64,000 nt of DNA from Myxococcota bacterium (lineage in GTDB: Bacteria > Myxococcota > B64-G9): the NCBI GenBank assembly GCA_022710975.1, contig JAKLGA010000001.1, positions 124,001-188,000 on the forward strand, written 5' to 3'. The translations under genes were made by a program, and so were the position numbers. How positions within the stretch are numbered: the first letter of the stretch is position 1; each line of letters begins with the position of its first letter. Shown one piece after another: positions 21,337 through 33,506 of the stretch. The notes beneath the pieces were generated by a model. That model ran no database searches, had not been told where the DNA came from, and saw only the letters and a list, made by a program, of their open reading frames with translations.

Positions 21337-22881
21337 ATGGGTCTTTGGCGCAAGGTCTTCTACTGCCTCTGGTTGCGCCACGACGAGAAGCTGTCCCCGG
21401 AACGCATCCAGCAGCTCCAGCAGCGCCGCCTGAGGCGGCTGGTCCGCTTCGCCAAGGACCGCTCGCCCTTCCTGCGTGAGCACTACCGGCACGTGGATCC
21501 CGAGGCGCCGGACTTCTCCATCGAGCAGGTGCCGCCAACCTCCAAGGCCATGCTGATGGAGAACTTCGACCGGGTCGTCACCCGGCCCGACCTGCGCATG
21601 GACGAGATCCGGGAGTGGATCCGCGATCCCACCCAGGTCGGCCAGTGGTACCGCGGGCGCTACGTGGTGACCCACACCTCGGGCACCACGGGCGCGCCGG
21701 GCATCTTCGTCTTCGACCGGCGCGAGTGGGACTGGATCCACGCTTTCAGCGTGACCCGCGGGGTGCGCTTCAAGCCCTCGTTCGGGGCCTTCTTCCGCCA
21801 CGCGGCCAGCATCCTGGTGCACAAGGTAAGGGTGGCCCTGGTGTCCGTGCTGGGCGGGCACTTCGTGACCTACGTGCTCTTCCGCCTGACCCCGCGCGTC
21901 GCGCGGCTGGCCTCCCGCATCCACTACCTGCCTGTGGTCGAGCCGGTGGGCGCCCTGGTGGCCCGGCTGAACGCCATCCAGCCGCAGGTGCTCCACTGTT
22001 ACCCGACCATGCTCGAGATCCTGGCCCACGAGCAGCGCGAGGGCCGCCTGGCCATCCGGCCGTGGGTGATCTCCTGCTCGTCCGAACCGCTCACCCGTCT
22101 GGCCAGGCAGTCCATCGAGGGGGCCTTCCCGAGCAGCCCGCTGTTCGAGACCTACGGCACCTCGGAGGGCGTCAACCTGGCGAGCGAGTGCGGCCAGCAC
22201 GACGGACTGCACCTGAACACGGACTTCTACATCGTCGAGAGCGTCGACACCGACAACCGCCCCACGCCGAGCGGGCAGGCTGGCGACAAGATCCTGCTGA
22301 CCTGCCTGTTCACCCGGACGCTGCCCATCGTGCGCTACGAGATCAACGACGTCACCATGCCCATCGACGAGCCCTGCCCTTGCGGGCTCCCCTTCCCGCG
22401 CATCCGGGTGCAGGGCCGCACGGACGACATCTTCTGGGTCCAGGATCCGCGCGGCGAGTGGCTGCCCCTGCCGCCCATCCCCTTCGAGGCCCAGTTCCTC
22501 AACGTGGAGGGGCTGCTGCAGTACCAGCTGGTCCAGGTCGAGCGCCAGCGGTTGCTGGTGCGCTTCCGGCCGCGCAGGCGCGCGGACGTGCCCCGCCTGA
22601 CCGAGCAGATCCGCTGCCGCCTGCAGGAGCACCTCGCCCAGCGCGGGCTGGAGAGTTGTGTGTCCCTGGCGGTCGAGGCGGTGGACGAGATCCCGCGGGA
22701 TCCCAAGTCGGGCAAGATCCGTCAGATCCTGAGCCTGGTGGAGCGCCCGTACCTGCCTGGCCGGCCGCTGGGCGACCGGCGGACCGGCGACGAGCGCCGC
22801 CAGCTCGAGATCCCGGAGGCGGAAGAGGAGCGCCGCCAGGCGCCGCGGAGGTCCGAGGATGGCTCGGGGGAGGGAGCTTGA
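21337..22881 (+). CDS. PaaK/CapK-like adenylate-forming enzyme
   Basis: A 514-residue member of the phenylacetate-CoA ligase/CapK branch of adenylate-forming enzymes. The ATP-binding motif HTSGTTGAPGIFVF lies near residue 112. Later motifs FETYGTSEG and IRYEINDV/GRTDDIFW are present, as is the C-terminal subdomain Lys region (PKSGKIRQIL). It activates a carboxylate as an acyl-AMP; the substrate is unknown. The last 40 residues are charged. No phenylacetate genes are nearby, so a surface-polysaccharide or lipid modification role (CapK-like) is as likely. The stop overlaps the next start (TGATG). Confidence 0.75.
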   Translation: MGLWRKVFYCLWLRHDEKLSPERIQQLQQRRLRRLVRFAKDRSPFLREHYRHVDPEAPDFSIEQVPPTSKAMLMENFDRVVTRPDLRMDEIREWIRDPTQVGQWYRGRYVVTHTSGTTGAPGIFVFDRREWDWIHAFSVTRGVRFKPSFGAFFRHAASILVHKVRVALVSVLGGHFVTYVLFRLTPRVARLASRIHYLPVVEPVGALVARLNAIQPQVLHCYPTMLEILAHEQREGRLAIRPWVISCSSEPLTRLARQSIEGAFPSSPLFETYGTSEGVNLASECGQHDGLHLNTDFYIVESVDTDNRPTPSGQAGDKILLTCLFTRTLPIVRYEINDVTMPIDEPCPCGLPFPRIRVQGRTDDIFWVQDPRGEWLPLPPIPFEAQFLNVEGLLQYQLVQVERQRLLVRFRPRRRADVPRLTEQIRCRLQEHLAQRGLESCVSLAVEAVDEIPRDPKSGKIRQILSLVERPYLPGRPLGDRRTGDERRQLEIPEAEEERRQAPRRSEDGSGEGA

Positions 22882-23222
22882 TGCGAACGTTGCGCTGGGT
22901 GTTGCTGGTGGCCTGCCTGGCGGGCCTGGCCTATGTGGCCTGGGCCGTGCCGCTGGGAGGTCAGACGCTGTGGGATCGCCTCCGCGGGGCGCCTGCGCCC
23001 GCGACTCCGGCGGCGGCCGAGGCCCAGGCGGCTGCGCGCCCGGCCCCCGGGGGATCAGGCCCCGCGCGGCCGGAGCCCGGGGGCCCCGGGGCGGCCCAGC
23101 CCGCCGAGCCAGCGCCGCCCCCGGCCGACCTGACCACCGACTCCGATCGCCAGGCGCTGGATCGGCTGATCGAGGGCAAGCTGAAGGCCAGCCCGGAGGC
23201 CGGCGGCCCCGCGGCCCGCTGA
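22881..23222 (+). CDS. Small membrane-anchored protein
   Basis: 113 residues: one N-terminal hydrophobic helix (4-24), a long Ala/Pro/Gly linker, and a short helical end (TDSDRQALDRLIEGKLKAS). GGGAGGG lies before the ATG, which overlaps the upstream stop. It is supported by the ribosome site, the coupling and a sensible composition, not by known homology. The protease gene that follows begins at or inside its end. Confidence 0.6.
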   Translation: MRTLRWVLLVACLAGLAYVAWAVPLGGQTLWDRLRGAPAPATPAAAEAQAAARPAPGGSGPARPEPGGPGAAQPAEPAPPPADLTTDSDRQALDRLIEGKLKASPEAGGPAAR

Positions 23223-24589
23223 GCCGTCGGGGCGGACTCGCGCTGGCCTGCCTGGGTCTTCTGCTGGCCGGTGCGCCGCTCGGGGCCGAGGAGGCTCCGC
23301 CGTGGACGGAGCTGCCCCCCGGCCTCGAGCCCGCGGCGCCCGCCGAGCTGGCCGACCTGGTCGCCCGGGCCCGGGGCGCGGTCGTCGCGGTGCGGGCCGA
23401 GGGTCTGGCCGCTGCGCCCGCGGGGGAGGGGCTGGGGTCCGGGTTCTTCATCCGCCCGGATGGGCTGGCGGTGACCAACGCCCACGTGGTCGAGGGCGCG
23501 CAGCGGGTGTGGCTCCAGCTCGACGCAGGGCAGAGGCTCGCCGCCAGGGTGCTCGGGCTGGACGCCCGCACGGATCTGGCCCTGCTGAAGGTGGAGGTCG
23601 AGGGCCCGGTGCCCGCGCTGCCGCTGGGCGACTCGGATGCGCTGCGCGTGGGCGGCTGGCTGTTCGCCATCGGCCACCCCTGGGGCCTGCAGCCCGCGGT
23701 GACCAAGGGCGTGCTGAGCGGTGTGGGCCGGGCCGTGGGCGATCTGGAGCGGTTCCGCGCGGGCTTCTTCGACTTCCTGCAGACCGACGCCGCGATCGAG
23801 CGCGGCAACTCCGGCGGACCGCTGTTGAACCTGCGCGGCGAGGTGGTGGGCATCAACACCGCCACCAACGCCCGCGCCCGGGGCATCGGCTTCGCCATCC
23901 CGGTGAACGTGGCCCGGGCCGTGCTGCCCCACCTGCTCCGGGCAGGCCGGCTGCAGCGGGTCAGCATCGGCGTGGGCGTGGAGGACCTCTCCTGGGAGGT
24001 GGCCAGCTCGCTGGGGCTCACGGACACGCGCGGCGCCATCGTCACGCGCGTGAAGGCCGGCACGCCCGCGGCCACGGCGGGCGTGCGCACCGGAGACGTG
24101 CTGCGCGCCGTGGCGGGGCGGCCGCTCCGCGCGCGCTCCGATCTGGCCTGGCGGGTGGCGACCTGGCCGGCCGGGGTCCCCCTGCGCCTGCGGGTGTGGA
24201 GGGACGGGGCCGAGCTGGAGCTGGAGGTCCGGCCCACACCGCGCGCCGGGGACGGAGAGCTGGCCGCGCCCGCCGCGGACGAGCCCGTGGCCCCCGGAGA
24301 GCTCGGCCTCGAGGTGGAGGAGCTGTCCGCGGCGGCCTCGCTCGCCGCCGGCCTGGATGGCGGCGTGGGCGGTGTGCTGGTGCTGCGCTCGGACGGGGAG
24401 GCCGGCCTCGGTGGTCTCAGGCCGGGAGACGTGCTACTCGAGCTCGACGGGCGTCCCATCCTCGATCGGGCGGATCTGCGCGCACGCCTGTCGGCGGCCC
24501 CGCCGGGCGCGATGCTCCGCTTCTACCTGCTGAGGCAGCAGGCGGCGCGCTACCTGGCATTCCCCAAGCGTTGGAGGGGGGGGGAGTAG
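23219..24589 (+). CDS. HtrA/DegP-like serine protease with PDZ domains
   Basis: A periplasmic trypsin-like protease of about 456 residues. A signal peptide (LALACLGLLLAGAPLGAEE) is followed by the protease domain with the full triad: His89 (TNAHVV), Asp119 (RTDLALL) and Ser198 (RGNSGGPL). Two PDZ domains follow (about 245-335 and 350-445). No ATG, GTG or TTG lies in frame between the end of the upstream gene and the signal peptide. The coordinates use a CTG at 23219 that overlaps the upstream stop. A GTG at 22970 with a good ribosome site or an ATG at 22859 would add an implausible low-complexity leader. Likely role is protein quality control in the envelope. Confidence 0.8.
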   Translation: MSRRGGLALACLGLLLAGAPLGAEEAPPWTELPPGLEPAAPAELADLVARARGAVVAVRAEGLAAAPAGEGLGSGFFIRPDGLAVTNAHVVEGAQRVWLQLDAGQRLAARVLGLDARTDLALLKVEVEGPVPALPLGDSDALRVGGWLFAIGHPWGLQPAVTKGVLSGVGRAVGDLERFRAGFFDFLQTDAAIERGNSGGPLLNLRGEVVGINTATNARARGIGFAIPVNVARAVLPHLLRAGRLQRVSIGVGVEDLSWEVASSLGLTDTRGAIVTRVKAGTPAATAGVRTGDVLRAVAGRPLRARSDLAWRVATWPAGVPLRLRVWRDGAELELEVRPTPRAGDGELAAPAADEPVAPGELGLEVEELSAAASLAAGLDGGVGGVLVLRSDGEAGLGGLRPGDVLLELDGRPILDRADLRARLSAAPPGAMLRFYLLRQQAARYLAFPKRWRGGE

Positions 24590-24605
24590 CCGGACGGCGA
24601 GCTTG

Positions 24606-24920
24606 TCAGGCCGGGGCAGCGGGGGCAGCAGCCGGCGCAGCCGCGGGCGCCTCGGGGGCCTTGCCCATGGCGGCCTTGAAGTGCTCCTCGCACAGCCCGG
24701 CCTGGAACACCTTCTTCAGGCATTCCTTCTTCTCACCGTTCTTGAGCTTCTTGACCCCGTGGTTGCAGGTCTTGTAGCGGGCCTTGGGCATGTCGCCCTT
24801 GCGCCACTTCAGGTAGTGCGTGGTGCAGTAGCCCTTGGCCCGGTAGGGCCGCTTGCAGCCCTTGATCGTGCAGGCCTTCTTGGTCTGCGGCTTGGTCTCG
24901 GTCTTCTTCTCGTCCGCCAC
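24606..24920 (-). CDS. Small Cys/His-rich putative zinc-binding protein
   Basis: 104 residues. After a Lys-rich start come two related Cys/His units: Cx4Cx9Cx2H (CTIKGC...YCTTH) and a second ending in Cx9Cx2H (ECLKK...LCEEH) with an upstream CNH. Each could bind one zinc. The tail is an Ala/Pro repeat (APAAAP). The frame is open further upstream, but GTG at 24920 has AGGAGG about 6 bases before it and the protein becomes Lys-rich and ordered from there. The basic charge suggests nucleic-acid binding; this is inference. I believe related proteins are widespread in Myxococcota, but the function is unknown. Confidence 0.65.
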   Translation of the reverse strand: MADEKKTETKPQTKKACTIKGCKRPYRAKGYCTTHYLKWRKGDMPKARYKTCNHGVKKLKNGEKKECLKKVFQAGLCEEHFKAAMGKAPEAPAAAPAAAPAAPA

Positions 24921-24990
24921 GGCGCTCCTCCTGGGGTCAGGCTTGCTTCGCTCCAGGCCCACCGGTCCGGCCGGGGGCCAAGGGCAGGGA

Positions 24991-25019
24991 TGTCTAGCGC
25001 ATCGCCGGCCCGGTTGCAA
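24991..25019 (-). promoter_or_regulatory. Weak candidate promoter of Cys/His-rich gene
   Basis: Minus strand TTGCAA (25019-25014), 17-base spacer, TAGACA (24996-24991). Match is modest; position relative to the GTG start is right. Confidence 0.35.
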
Positions 25020-25037
25020 CAAAAAACGGGCCTGGCC

Positions 25038-25066
25038 TTGACCCTCCCCGGGGGGCGTGCTAACGG
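25038..25066 (+). promoter_or_regulatory. Weak candidate promoter of ribF
   Basis: TTGACC (25038-25043) followed after 17 bases by TAACGG preceded by TGC. If used, the ribF transcript would be nearly leaderless from the ATG at 25075. Confidence 0.3.
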
Positions 25067-25074
25067 CAGACCCC

Positions 25075-26073
25075 ATGCTGTGGGCCGGTGATCACCTCGA
25101 GCTGCGCGGCGCGCTCGGGCCGAGCGCGCTGACGATCGGCTCCTTCGATGGCTTCCACCTCGGCCACCAGCTCCTGCTGCGCACGGTGCGCGCGGAGGCC
25201 CAGCGCAGGCGGCTGGCGCCCGGCCTGGTCACCTTCGACCCGCACCCCGCCCGGACCCTGGCCCCCGCCTTCAGCCCGCCCTTGATCATGCCGACCGGCC
25301 GCAGGCGCGAGGCGATCGCGCGCGCGGGGCTGGAGTGGGCCCTGCTGCAGCGGTTCGGACTCGACTTCGCGGCCATGCCGCCCGAGCGCTTCGCGGCGGA
25401 GGTGCTGGCGGCCAGCCTGGCGGCCCGCCTGGTGGTGGTGGGAGACGACTTCACCTTCGGGCGGGATCGCGCGGCCGGGGTGTCCGAGCTGGCGGCGTTC
25501 GGGGCTGCGCTCGGCTTCGAGGTGCTGGCCGTGCCGCGGCTGGCGGTCCAGGGCATGATCGCCTCCTCCACCCGCATCCGCGCCTTCTTGATGCAGGGCT
25601 CGCCCGAAGCGGCCGCGGTGCTGCTCGGCCGTCCCTTCACCCTGTTCGGCCCGGTGGTGGCCGGGGCGGGCCGGGGACGCCGGCTGGGCTACCCCACGGC
25701 CAACCTGGCCTGCGACGCCGAGCTGCGCCCGGCCTCGGGGGTGTACGCCTGCCGGGCCTGGTCCCCCGGCTGGCCGGCCGCCAGGTTGGCCGTGGCCAAC
25801 CTGGGCCGCAATCCGACCTTCGGCCCCGGACCCTGGACCGCCGAGCCGCACGTGCTGGACTGGGACGGGGACCTGCGGGGCCAGCAGCTGGCGCTGGCGC
25901 TGGTCGTCCGGCTCCGGGAGGAGAGGACCTTCTCCTCTCCTGGCGAGCTCTCGGCGCAGATCGCCGAGGACGTGGAGCTGGCCCGCGCCCTGGCTGCCTC
26001 CTGGCCTGCCTGCCCCGCCCCGGCGCCCATGGACGGCATCGTTCTTGACAACATGCCGTCGTCGCAAAGATAA
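25075..26073 (+). CDS. ribF: Bifunctional riboflavin kinase / FAD synthetase
   Basis: A 332-residue RibF that makes FMN and FAD. The N-terminal FAD synthetase has GSFDGFHLGHQ (nucleotidyl-transfer HxGH) near residue 25 and ISSTRIR-like SSTRIR near 168. The C-terminal riboflavin kinase has GRRLGYPTANL near 205 and NLGRNPTF. The start at 25075 removes six residues from the longest reading and fits a promoter just upstream. Its 3' end carries the -10 region of the pilB operon promoter. Confidence 0.93.
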   Translation: MLWAGDHLELRGALGPSALTIGSFDGFHLGHQLLLRTVRAEAQRRRLAPGLVTFDPHPARTLAPAFSPPLIMPTGRRREAIARAGLEWALLQRFGLDFAAMPPERFAAEVLAASLAARLVVVGDDFTFGRDRAAGVSELAAFGAALGFEVLAVPRLAVQGMIASSTRIRAFLMQGSPEAAAVLLGRPFTLFGPVVAGAGRGRRLGYPTANLACDAELRPASGVYACRAWSPGWPAARLAVANLGRNPTFGPGPWTAEPHVLDWDGDLRGQQLALALVVRLREERTFSSPGELSAQIAEDVELARALAASWPACPAPAPMDGIVLDNMPSSQR

Positions 26074-26074
26074 T
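26045..26074 (+). promoter_or_regulatory. Sigma-70-like promoter of the pilB operon
   Basis: TTGACA (26045-26050), 18-base spacer, GATAAT (26069-26074). It overlaps the last codons and stop of ribF. The pilB leader would be about 110 bases. Confidence 0.7.
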
Positions 26075-26189
26075 TGCCGAACTTGGAGGCGGCCCCAGTC
26101 GCTTCTGGGAGCCAGGGTGTGCCCGCGTACACGCGGGGCCGTCCGCGCTCCAGGCGACCGGGGCATCACCACGGGCTCGAGGAGGCGTC

Positions 26190-27890
<1,701 letters not shown>

Positions 27891-27936
27891 GCGGAAGTGT
27901 CCGAGCGCGGGCCTCGGGGCCCGCGGGGAGCCGAGG

Positions 27937-29091
27937 ATGCCGAACCTGCACCAGCTGCTGAAGGCGATGATCGAGAAGGGGGCCTCCGATCTCCACATCA
28001 CCACGGGCTCGCCTCCGCAGCTGCGCATCGACGGCCGGCTGGTCCCGCTCAAGACCCCGCCGCTGACGCCCGTGGAGACCCGGCAGCTGTGCTACTCGGT
28101 GCTGACCGACGCGCAGAAGCACCGCTTCGAGGAGGAGAACGAGCTCGACCTCAGCTTCGGCGTCAAGGGCCTGAGCCGCTTCCGCTCGAACATCTTCATG
28201 CAGCGCGGCGCGGTCGCGGGCGCCTTCCGCACCATCCCCTTCAAGATCCTCTCGTTCACCGAGCTGGGCCTGCCGCCCGTGGTGGCCGAGCTCTCCAAGC
28301 GCCCACGCGGCCTGGTGCTGGTCACCGGCCCGACCGGCTCGGGCAAGAGCACCACGCTGGCGGCGATCATCGACAAGATCAACTCGGAGCGCCACGAGCA
28401 CATCGTGACCATCGAGGATCCCATCGAGTACCTGCACCCGCACAAGAACTGCATCGTCAACCAGCGCGAGGTGGGCGCCGACACCCAGAGCTTCAAGCGC
28501 GCGCTCAAGTACATCCTGCGCCAGGATCCCGACGTGGTGCTGATCGGCGAGATGCGCGACCTCGAGACCATCGAGTCGGCCCTGGTGGTCTCCGAGACCG
28601 GACACCTGAGCTTCGCCACCCTGCACACCAACAACGCGGTGCAGACCATCAACCGCGTGCTGGACGTGTTCCCGCCCTACCAGCAGCCGCAGGTGCGCGC
28701 GCAGCTGTCCTTCGTGTTGCAGGGCATCCTGGCCCAGCAGCTCATCCCCAAGGCCTCCGGCCAGGGGCGGGTGATCTGCGTCGAGGTCATGGTGCCGAAC
28801 CCCGCCATCCGCAACCTGATCCGCGAGGACAAGGTCCACCAGATCTACAGCCAGATGCAGGTGGGCCAGTCCAAGTTCGGCATGCAGACCATGAACCAGG
28901 CGCTGTACGCGCTGTACTCGCGCAAGATGATCACCCTGGACGAGGCGCTCGGGCGCAGCACGAACGTGGACGAGCTGCGCGACATGCTGGCCACGGGCGC
29001 GGGCGGTGGTTCGGCCACCGGCCCCAGGGCGGCGCCCGAGACGGCCGGCGCCGGTGGACCGAAGGGACCGGGGCCGAAGTTCAGCTCTTGA
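27937..29091 (+). CDS. pilT: Type IV pilus retraction ATPase
   Basis: A 384-residue PilT that drives pilus depolymerisation and twitching. Walker A GPTGSGKS is at about residues 131-138, Walker B GEMRDLETIESA, His box HTNNAVQTI, and the PilT-specific AIRNLIRE motif is near residue 288. The last 30 residues are a Gly/Ala/Pro tail beyond the usual end. It follows pilB by 46 bases. Confidence 0.97.
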   Translation: MPNLHQLLKAMIEKGASDLHITTGSPPQLRIDGRLVPLKTPPLTPVETRQLCYSVLTDAQKHRFEEENELDLSFGVKGLSRFRSNIFMQRGAVAGAFRTIPFKILSFTELGLPPVVAELSKRPRGLVLVTGPTGSGKSTTLAAIIDKINSERHEHIVTIEDPIEYLHPHKNCIVNQREVGADTQSFKRALKYILRQDPDVVLIGEMRDLETIESALVVSETGHLSFATLHTNNAVQTINRVLDVFPPYQQPQVRAQLSFVLQGILAQQLIPKASGQGRVICVEVMVPNPAIRNLIREDKVHQIYSQMQVGQSKFGMQTMNQALYALYSRKMITLDEALGRSTNVDELRDMLATGAGGGSATGPRAAPETAGAGGPKGPGPKFSS

Positions 29092-29138
29092 CGGTCCGGC
29101 TGTCTCACGGCTCCTGAGGGGGCCCGGAGGGCGTGACC

Positions 29139-30356
29139 ATGGCTTCGTTCACTTGGGAAGGCAAGACCAAGGCCGGCGAGTACCGCTCTGGCCAGATGGA
29201 CGCCAAGAACGCCGAAGAGGTGAACCAGAAGCTCAAGGCCCAGGGCGTCACACCCACCAAGGTCAAGGGCAAGGGCATCGTCATCCGGATGCCCAAGCTG
29301 CCGGGCTTCGGCGGCGTGGGCACCAAGGACCTGGTCATCTTCACCCGCCAGTTCTCGACCATGATCGACGCCGGCCTGCCGCTGGTGCAATGCCTGGAGA
29401 TCCTCTCCACGCAGTCCGACAACACGGCCATGAAGGAGGTGCTGCGCGGGGTGAAGGAGAACGTCGAGGGTGGCGCCACCTTCGCCGATTCGCTGCGCAA
29501 GTACCCCAAGGTGTTCGACAACCTGTTCGTGAACCTCGTGCAAGCCGGCGAGGTGGGCGGCATCCTGGACACCATCATGAACCGCCTGGCGGTGTACATC
29601 GAGAAGAACATGAAGCTGATCAAGAAGATCAAAGGCGCCATGATCTACCCGATCTGCATCGTGGTCGTGGCCATCATCGTGATGATCGTGATGCTGTATT
29701 ACATCATCCCGGTGTTCGAGAAGATGTTCCACGACTTCGGCGCCCGGGCGGTCCTGCCCGGACCGACCCAGAACCTGATCGACCTGTCCAAGTGGGTGCG
29801 CACCAACTGGTACATCGTGTTCGGCACGCTCGCCTTCATCATCTTCGGCACGCGTTACTTCAAGAAGACGAAGAAGGGCCGGTACCTCTGGGACAAGATG
29901 ATGCTCAAGGTCCCGATGATCGGCTCGCTGCTGCGCAAGGTGGCCGTGGCCAAGTTCACCCGCACCATGGGCACCATGGTCTCCTCGGGCGTGCCCATCC
30001 TGGACGCGCTGGACATCGTGGCCAAGTCGGCCGGCAACAAGGTGATCGAGGAGGGCATCTACTACACCCGGGAGAAGATCAGCGAGGGCAAGACCATGGC
30101 CGAGCCCCTGGCCGAGGCGGGGGTCTTCCCCGGCATGGTGGTGCAGATGATCGCGGTCGGCGAGAACACCGGCGCCCTGGACCAGATGCTGAACAAGATC
30201 GCTGACTTCTACGACGAGGAGGTGGACGTGGCCGTCGAGGCGCTCACCTCCCTGATGGAGCCCTTCATGATGGTCTTGCTGGGCGGCATGGTCGGCTACT
30301 TCATGGTCGCCATGTACCTGCCCATCTTCGGCCTGGCCAACGCGATCGAAGGCTAG
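29139..30356 (+). CDS. pilC: Type IV pilus inner-membrane platform protein
   Basis: A 405-residue GspF-family polytopic membrane protein on which pilins are assembled. Two homologous cytoplasmic helical repeats are seen: FTRQFSTMIDAGLPLVQCLE near 70 and FTRTMGTMVSSGVPILDALD near 273. Membrane segments are near 170-192, 218-240 and 375-400. The start at 29139 has GGAGG 8 bases upstream; a GTG two codons earlier is too close to the ribosome site. Part of the pilBTC unit. Confidence 0.96.
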   Translation: MASFTWEGKTKAGEYRSGQMDAKNAEEVNQKLKAQGVTPTKVKGKGIVIRMPKLPGFGGVGTKDLVIFTRQFSTMIDAGLPLVQCLEILSTQSDNTAMKEVLRGVKENVEGGATFADSLRKYPKVFDNLFVNLVQAGEVGGILDTIMNRLAVYIEKNMKLIKKIKGAMIYPICIVVVAIIVMIVMLYYIIPVFEKMFHDFGARAVLPGPTQNLIDLSKWVRTNWYIVFGTLAFIIFGTRYFKKTKKGRYLWDKMMLKVPMIGSLLRKVAVAKFTRTMGTMVSSGVPILDALDIVAKSAGNKVIEEGIYYTREKISEGKTMAEPLAEAGVFPGMVVQMIAVGENTGALDQMLNKIADFYDEEVDVAVEALTSLMEPFMMVLLGGMVGYFMVAMYLPIFGLANAIEG

Positions 30357-30382
30357 GCTCCGCGGAGAGAGGGCCTCGGCCC

Positions 30383-32088
30383 TTGGGCGCCACCTCCAGC
30401 TCGCCGCCGTCCGGCCGTCCGACCCAGGAGGGCTCCGAGCGCAGGCAGCACATCCGCCTGCTGGTCGTCGTGCGCAGCGCGGTCGTCGCGCCGCTCGCGG
30501 CCGCGACCCTGTTCTTCAACTTGAAGGCGGGGCTGCCGTTCCTGGGGGCGACCCAGCTCAGCCTGATCCTGGTCCTGGCCTTGGTGCTGGGGGCGACGAT
30601 CCTGTACGCCGCCTGGGCGCAGGCCAGGGCGCCGCGCTGGGGTTGGCACCTCCAGATCCAGGTCGTCCTGGATTTGCTGGTGTCGACCTGGCTGGTGTTC
30701 CTCACCAACGGCGCGGAGAGCCCGTTCACCTTCCTGTTCGCGTTGCCCATCATCGCCGCGGCCCTGTTCTTCCCCCGGCGCGGCGCGATGCTGACCGCGG
30801 GGCTGGCCTGCCTGCTGGTCGGGGCGATGTTCATGCTGCAGAGCCTGGGTTACCTGCCCATGGAGCTCGAGGGCGAGCGCGTTCTCCCGCCGGCCACCGG
30901 GCGGGTGGTCTTCCTGATGGTGTTCCACTTCGCCGTGTTCTTCGCCGTGGCCTGGCTGGCCGCCCAGCTCGGCGAGCAGCTCCAGCGCACCGGGCGCGAG
31001 CTGCGCACCGCCTCCGAGGATCTCCAGGCCCTGGCCTCGCTGAACCGGGACATCGTGCAGAGCCTGCGCTCCGGGCTGATGGCCATGGACCAGGCCGGCC
31101 GGGTGCGCCTGCTGAACCCGGTGGCCGAGGAGATCCTGGGCGCGCGGGCCGCGGACAGCCTCGGCAGACCCGGGGTGGAGCTGCTGCCGCCGCTGGCCAG
31201 GCTGCTCGAGGGCGAGCCGGCTCACGCCGGGCGCGGCGTGGCGGCCGTGCTCCAGCGCGTCCAGGTGCTGCACCAGCGCCTGCCGGGCCCGCGCGAGGTG
31301 CCGGTGGGCCTGACCCTCTCGGCGCTCTCCAGGGCCGACGGGAGCGCTGCGGGCACGCTGGTGCACATGCAGGATCTGACCGAGCTGCGCGCGCTCGAGG
31401 CCAAGATGAAGAAGGCCGAGCGCCTGGCCGCGCTGGGCGGCATGGCCGCGGTGCTGGCGCACGAGATCCGCAATCCGCTGGCCTCGATCAGCGGCTCGGT
31501 GCAGATGCTGCAGCGCTCCTCGCTGCTCGACGGCGCCGACCGCAAGCTGATGGAGATCATCCTGCGGGAGACCGGCCGCCTGGATGGCCTGCTGGGCGAG
31601 TTCCTGGCCTTCGCCCGGCCCAAGGAGCCACGGCGCGTGGAGTGCGAGCTCCACGCCCTGGTCCAGGATTCGCTGACCATGTTCGCGCGCTCGGAGCTGG
31701 GCGGGCAGCTCGAGCTCGTGCCCGAGCTCGAGGACGTCCACGGCCTGGTCGATCCCGACCAGATCCGCCAGGTGCTGTGGAACCTGCTGAGCAACGCGGC
31801 CCAGGCGCTGGGCGGAGAGGGCCGCGGCCGCATCCGGGTGCGGCTGTGGCGCACGCTGGAGGCAGGGGCGGCGCGCGTCCACCTCGAGGTGCGCGACAGC
31901 GGGCCGGGCATCCCGCCCGAGCTGCAGGAGCGCGTCTTCGAGCCGTTCTTCTCCACGCGCGAGAAGGGCACGGGCCTGGGCCTGGCCGTGGTCAACCAGA
32001 TCGTCGAGGCGCACGGCGGGCAGGTCGAGCTCGACTGCCCGCGTGAGGGCGGCTGCCGCGTCGAGGTGCGCCTGCCGGGGGTGTCGCC

Positions 32089-32092
<4 letters not shown>
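30383..32092 (+). CDS. pilS: PilS-like sensor histidine kinase
   Basis: A 569-residue membrane kinase. Six hydrophobic helices lie in the first 200 residues, as in PilS, then a PAS-like domain (about 210-335), a HisKA domain with phospho-acceptor His360 (LAHEIRNPLASI), and a HATPase domain with N box (NLLSNAAQA), DSGPGIPP and GTGLGLAVV. It should phosphorylate PilR. In Pseudomonas, PilS senses pilin in the inner membrane. TTG start; the stop overlaps the pilR start (GTGA). Confidence 0.9.
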
Positions 32093-33453
<1,361 letters not shown>

Positions 33454-33506
33454 GCTCGGCCGGCAGGCACGGGCTTGAAATTCTTGCCGGCTGCGCAATC
33501 ATTTCA

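Noticed and set aside
22859-23218. N-terminal extension of the HtrA-like protein from ATG 22859
   Set aside because: It overlaps the small membrane protein gene completely and translates to Gly/Arg/Pro low complexity.
21061-24459. Long minus-strand frame of 1132 codons
   Set aside because: Shadow of the adenylating enzyme and protease genes; low-complexity Ser/Arg/Pro composition.
33460-33494. GCCGGCA ... TGCCGGC inverted repeat after pilR as a terminator
   Set aside because: Loop of about 19 bases and no U-tract; too weak to call.
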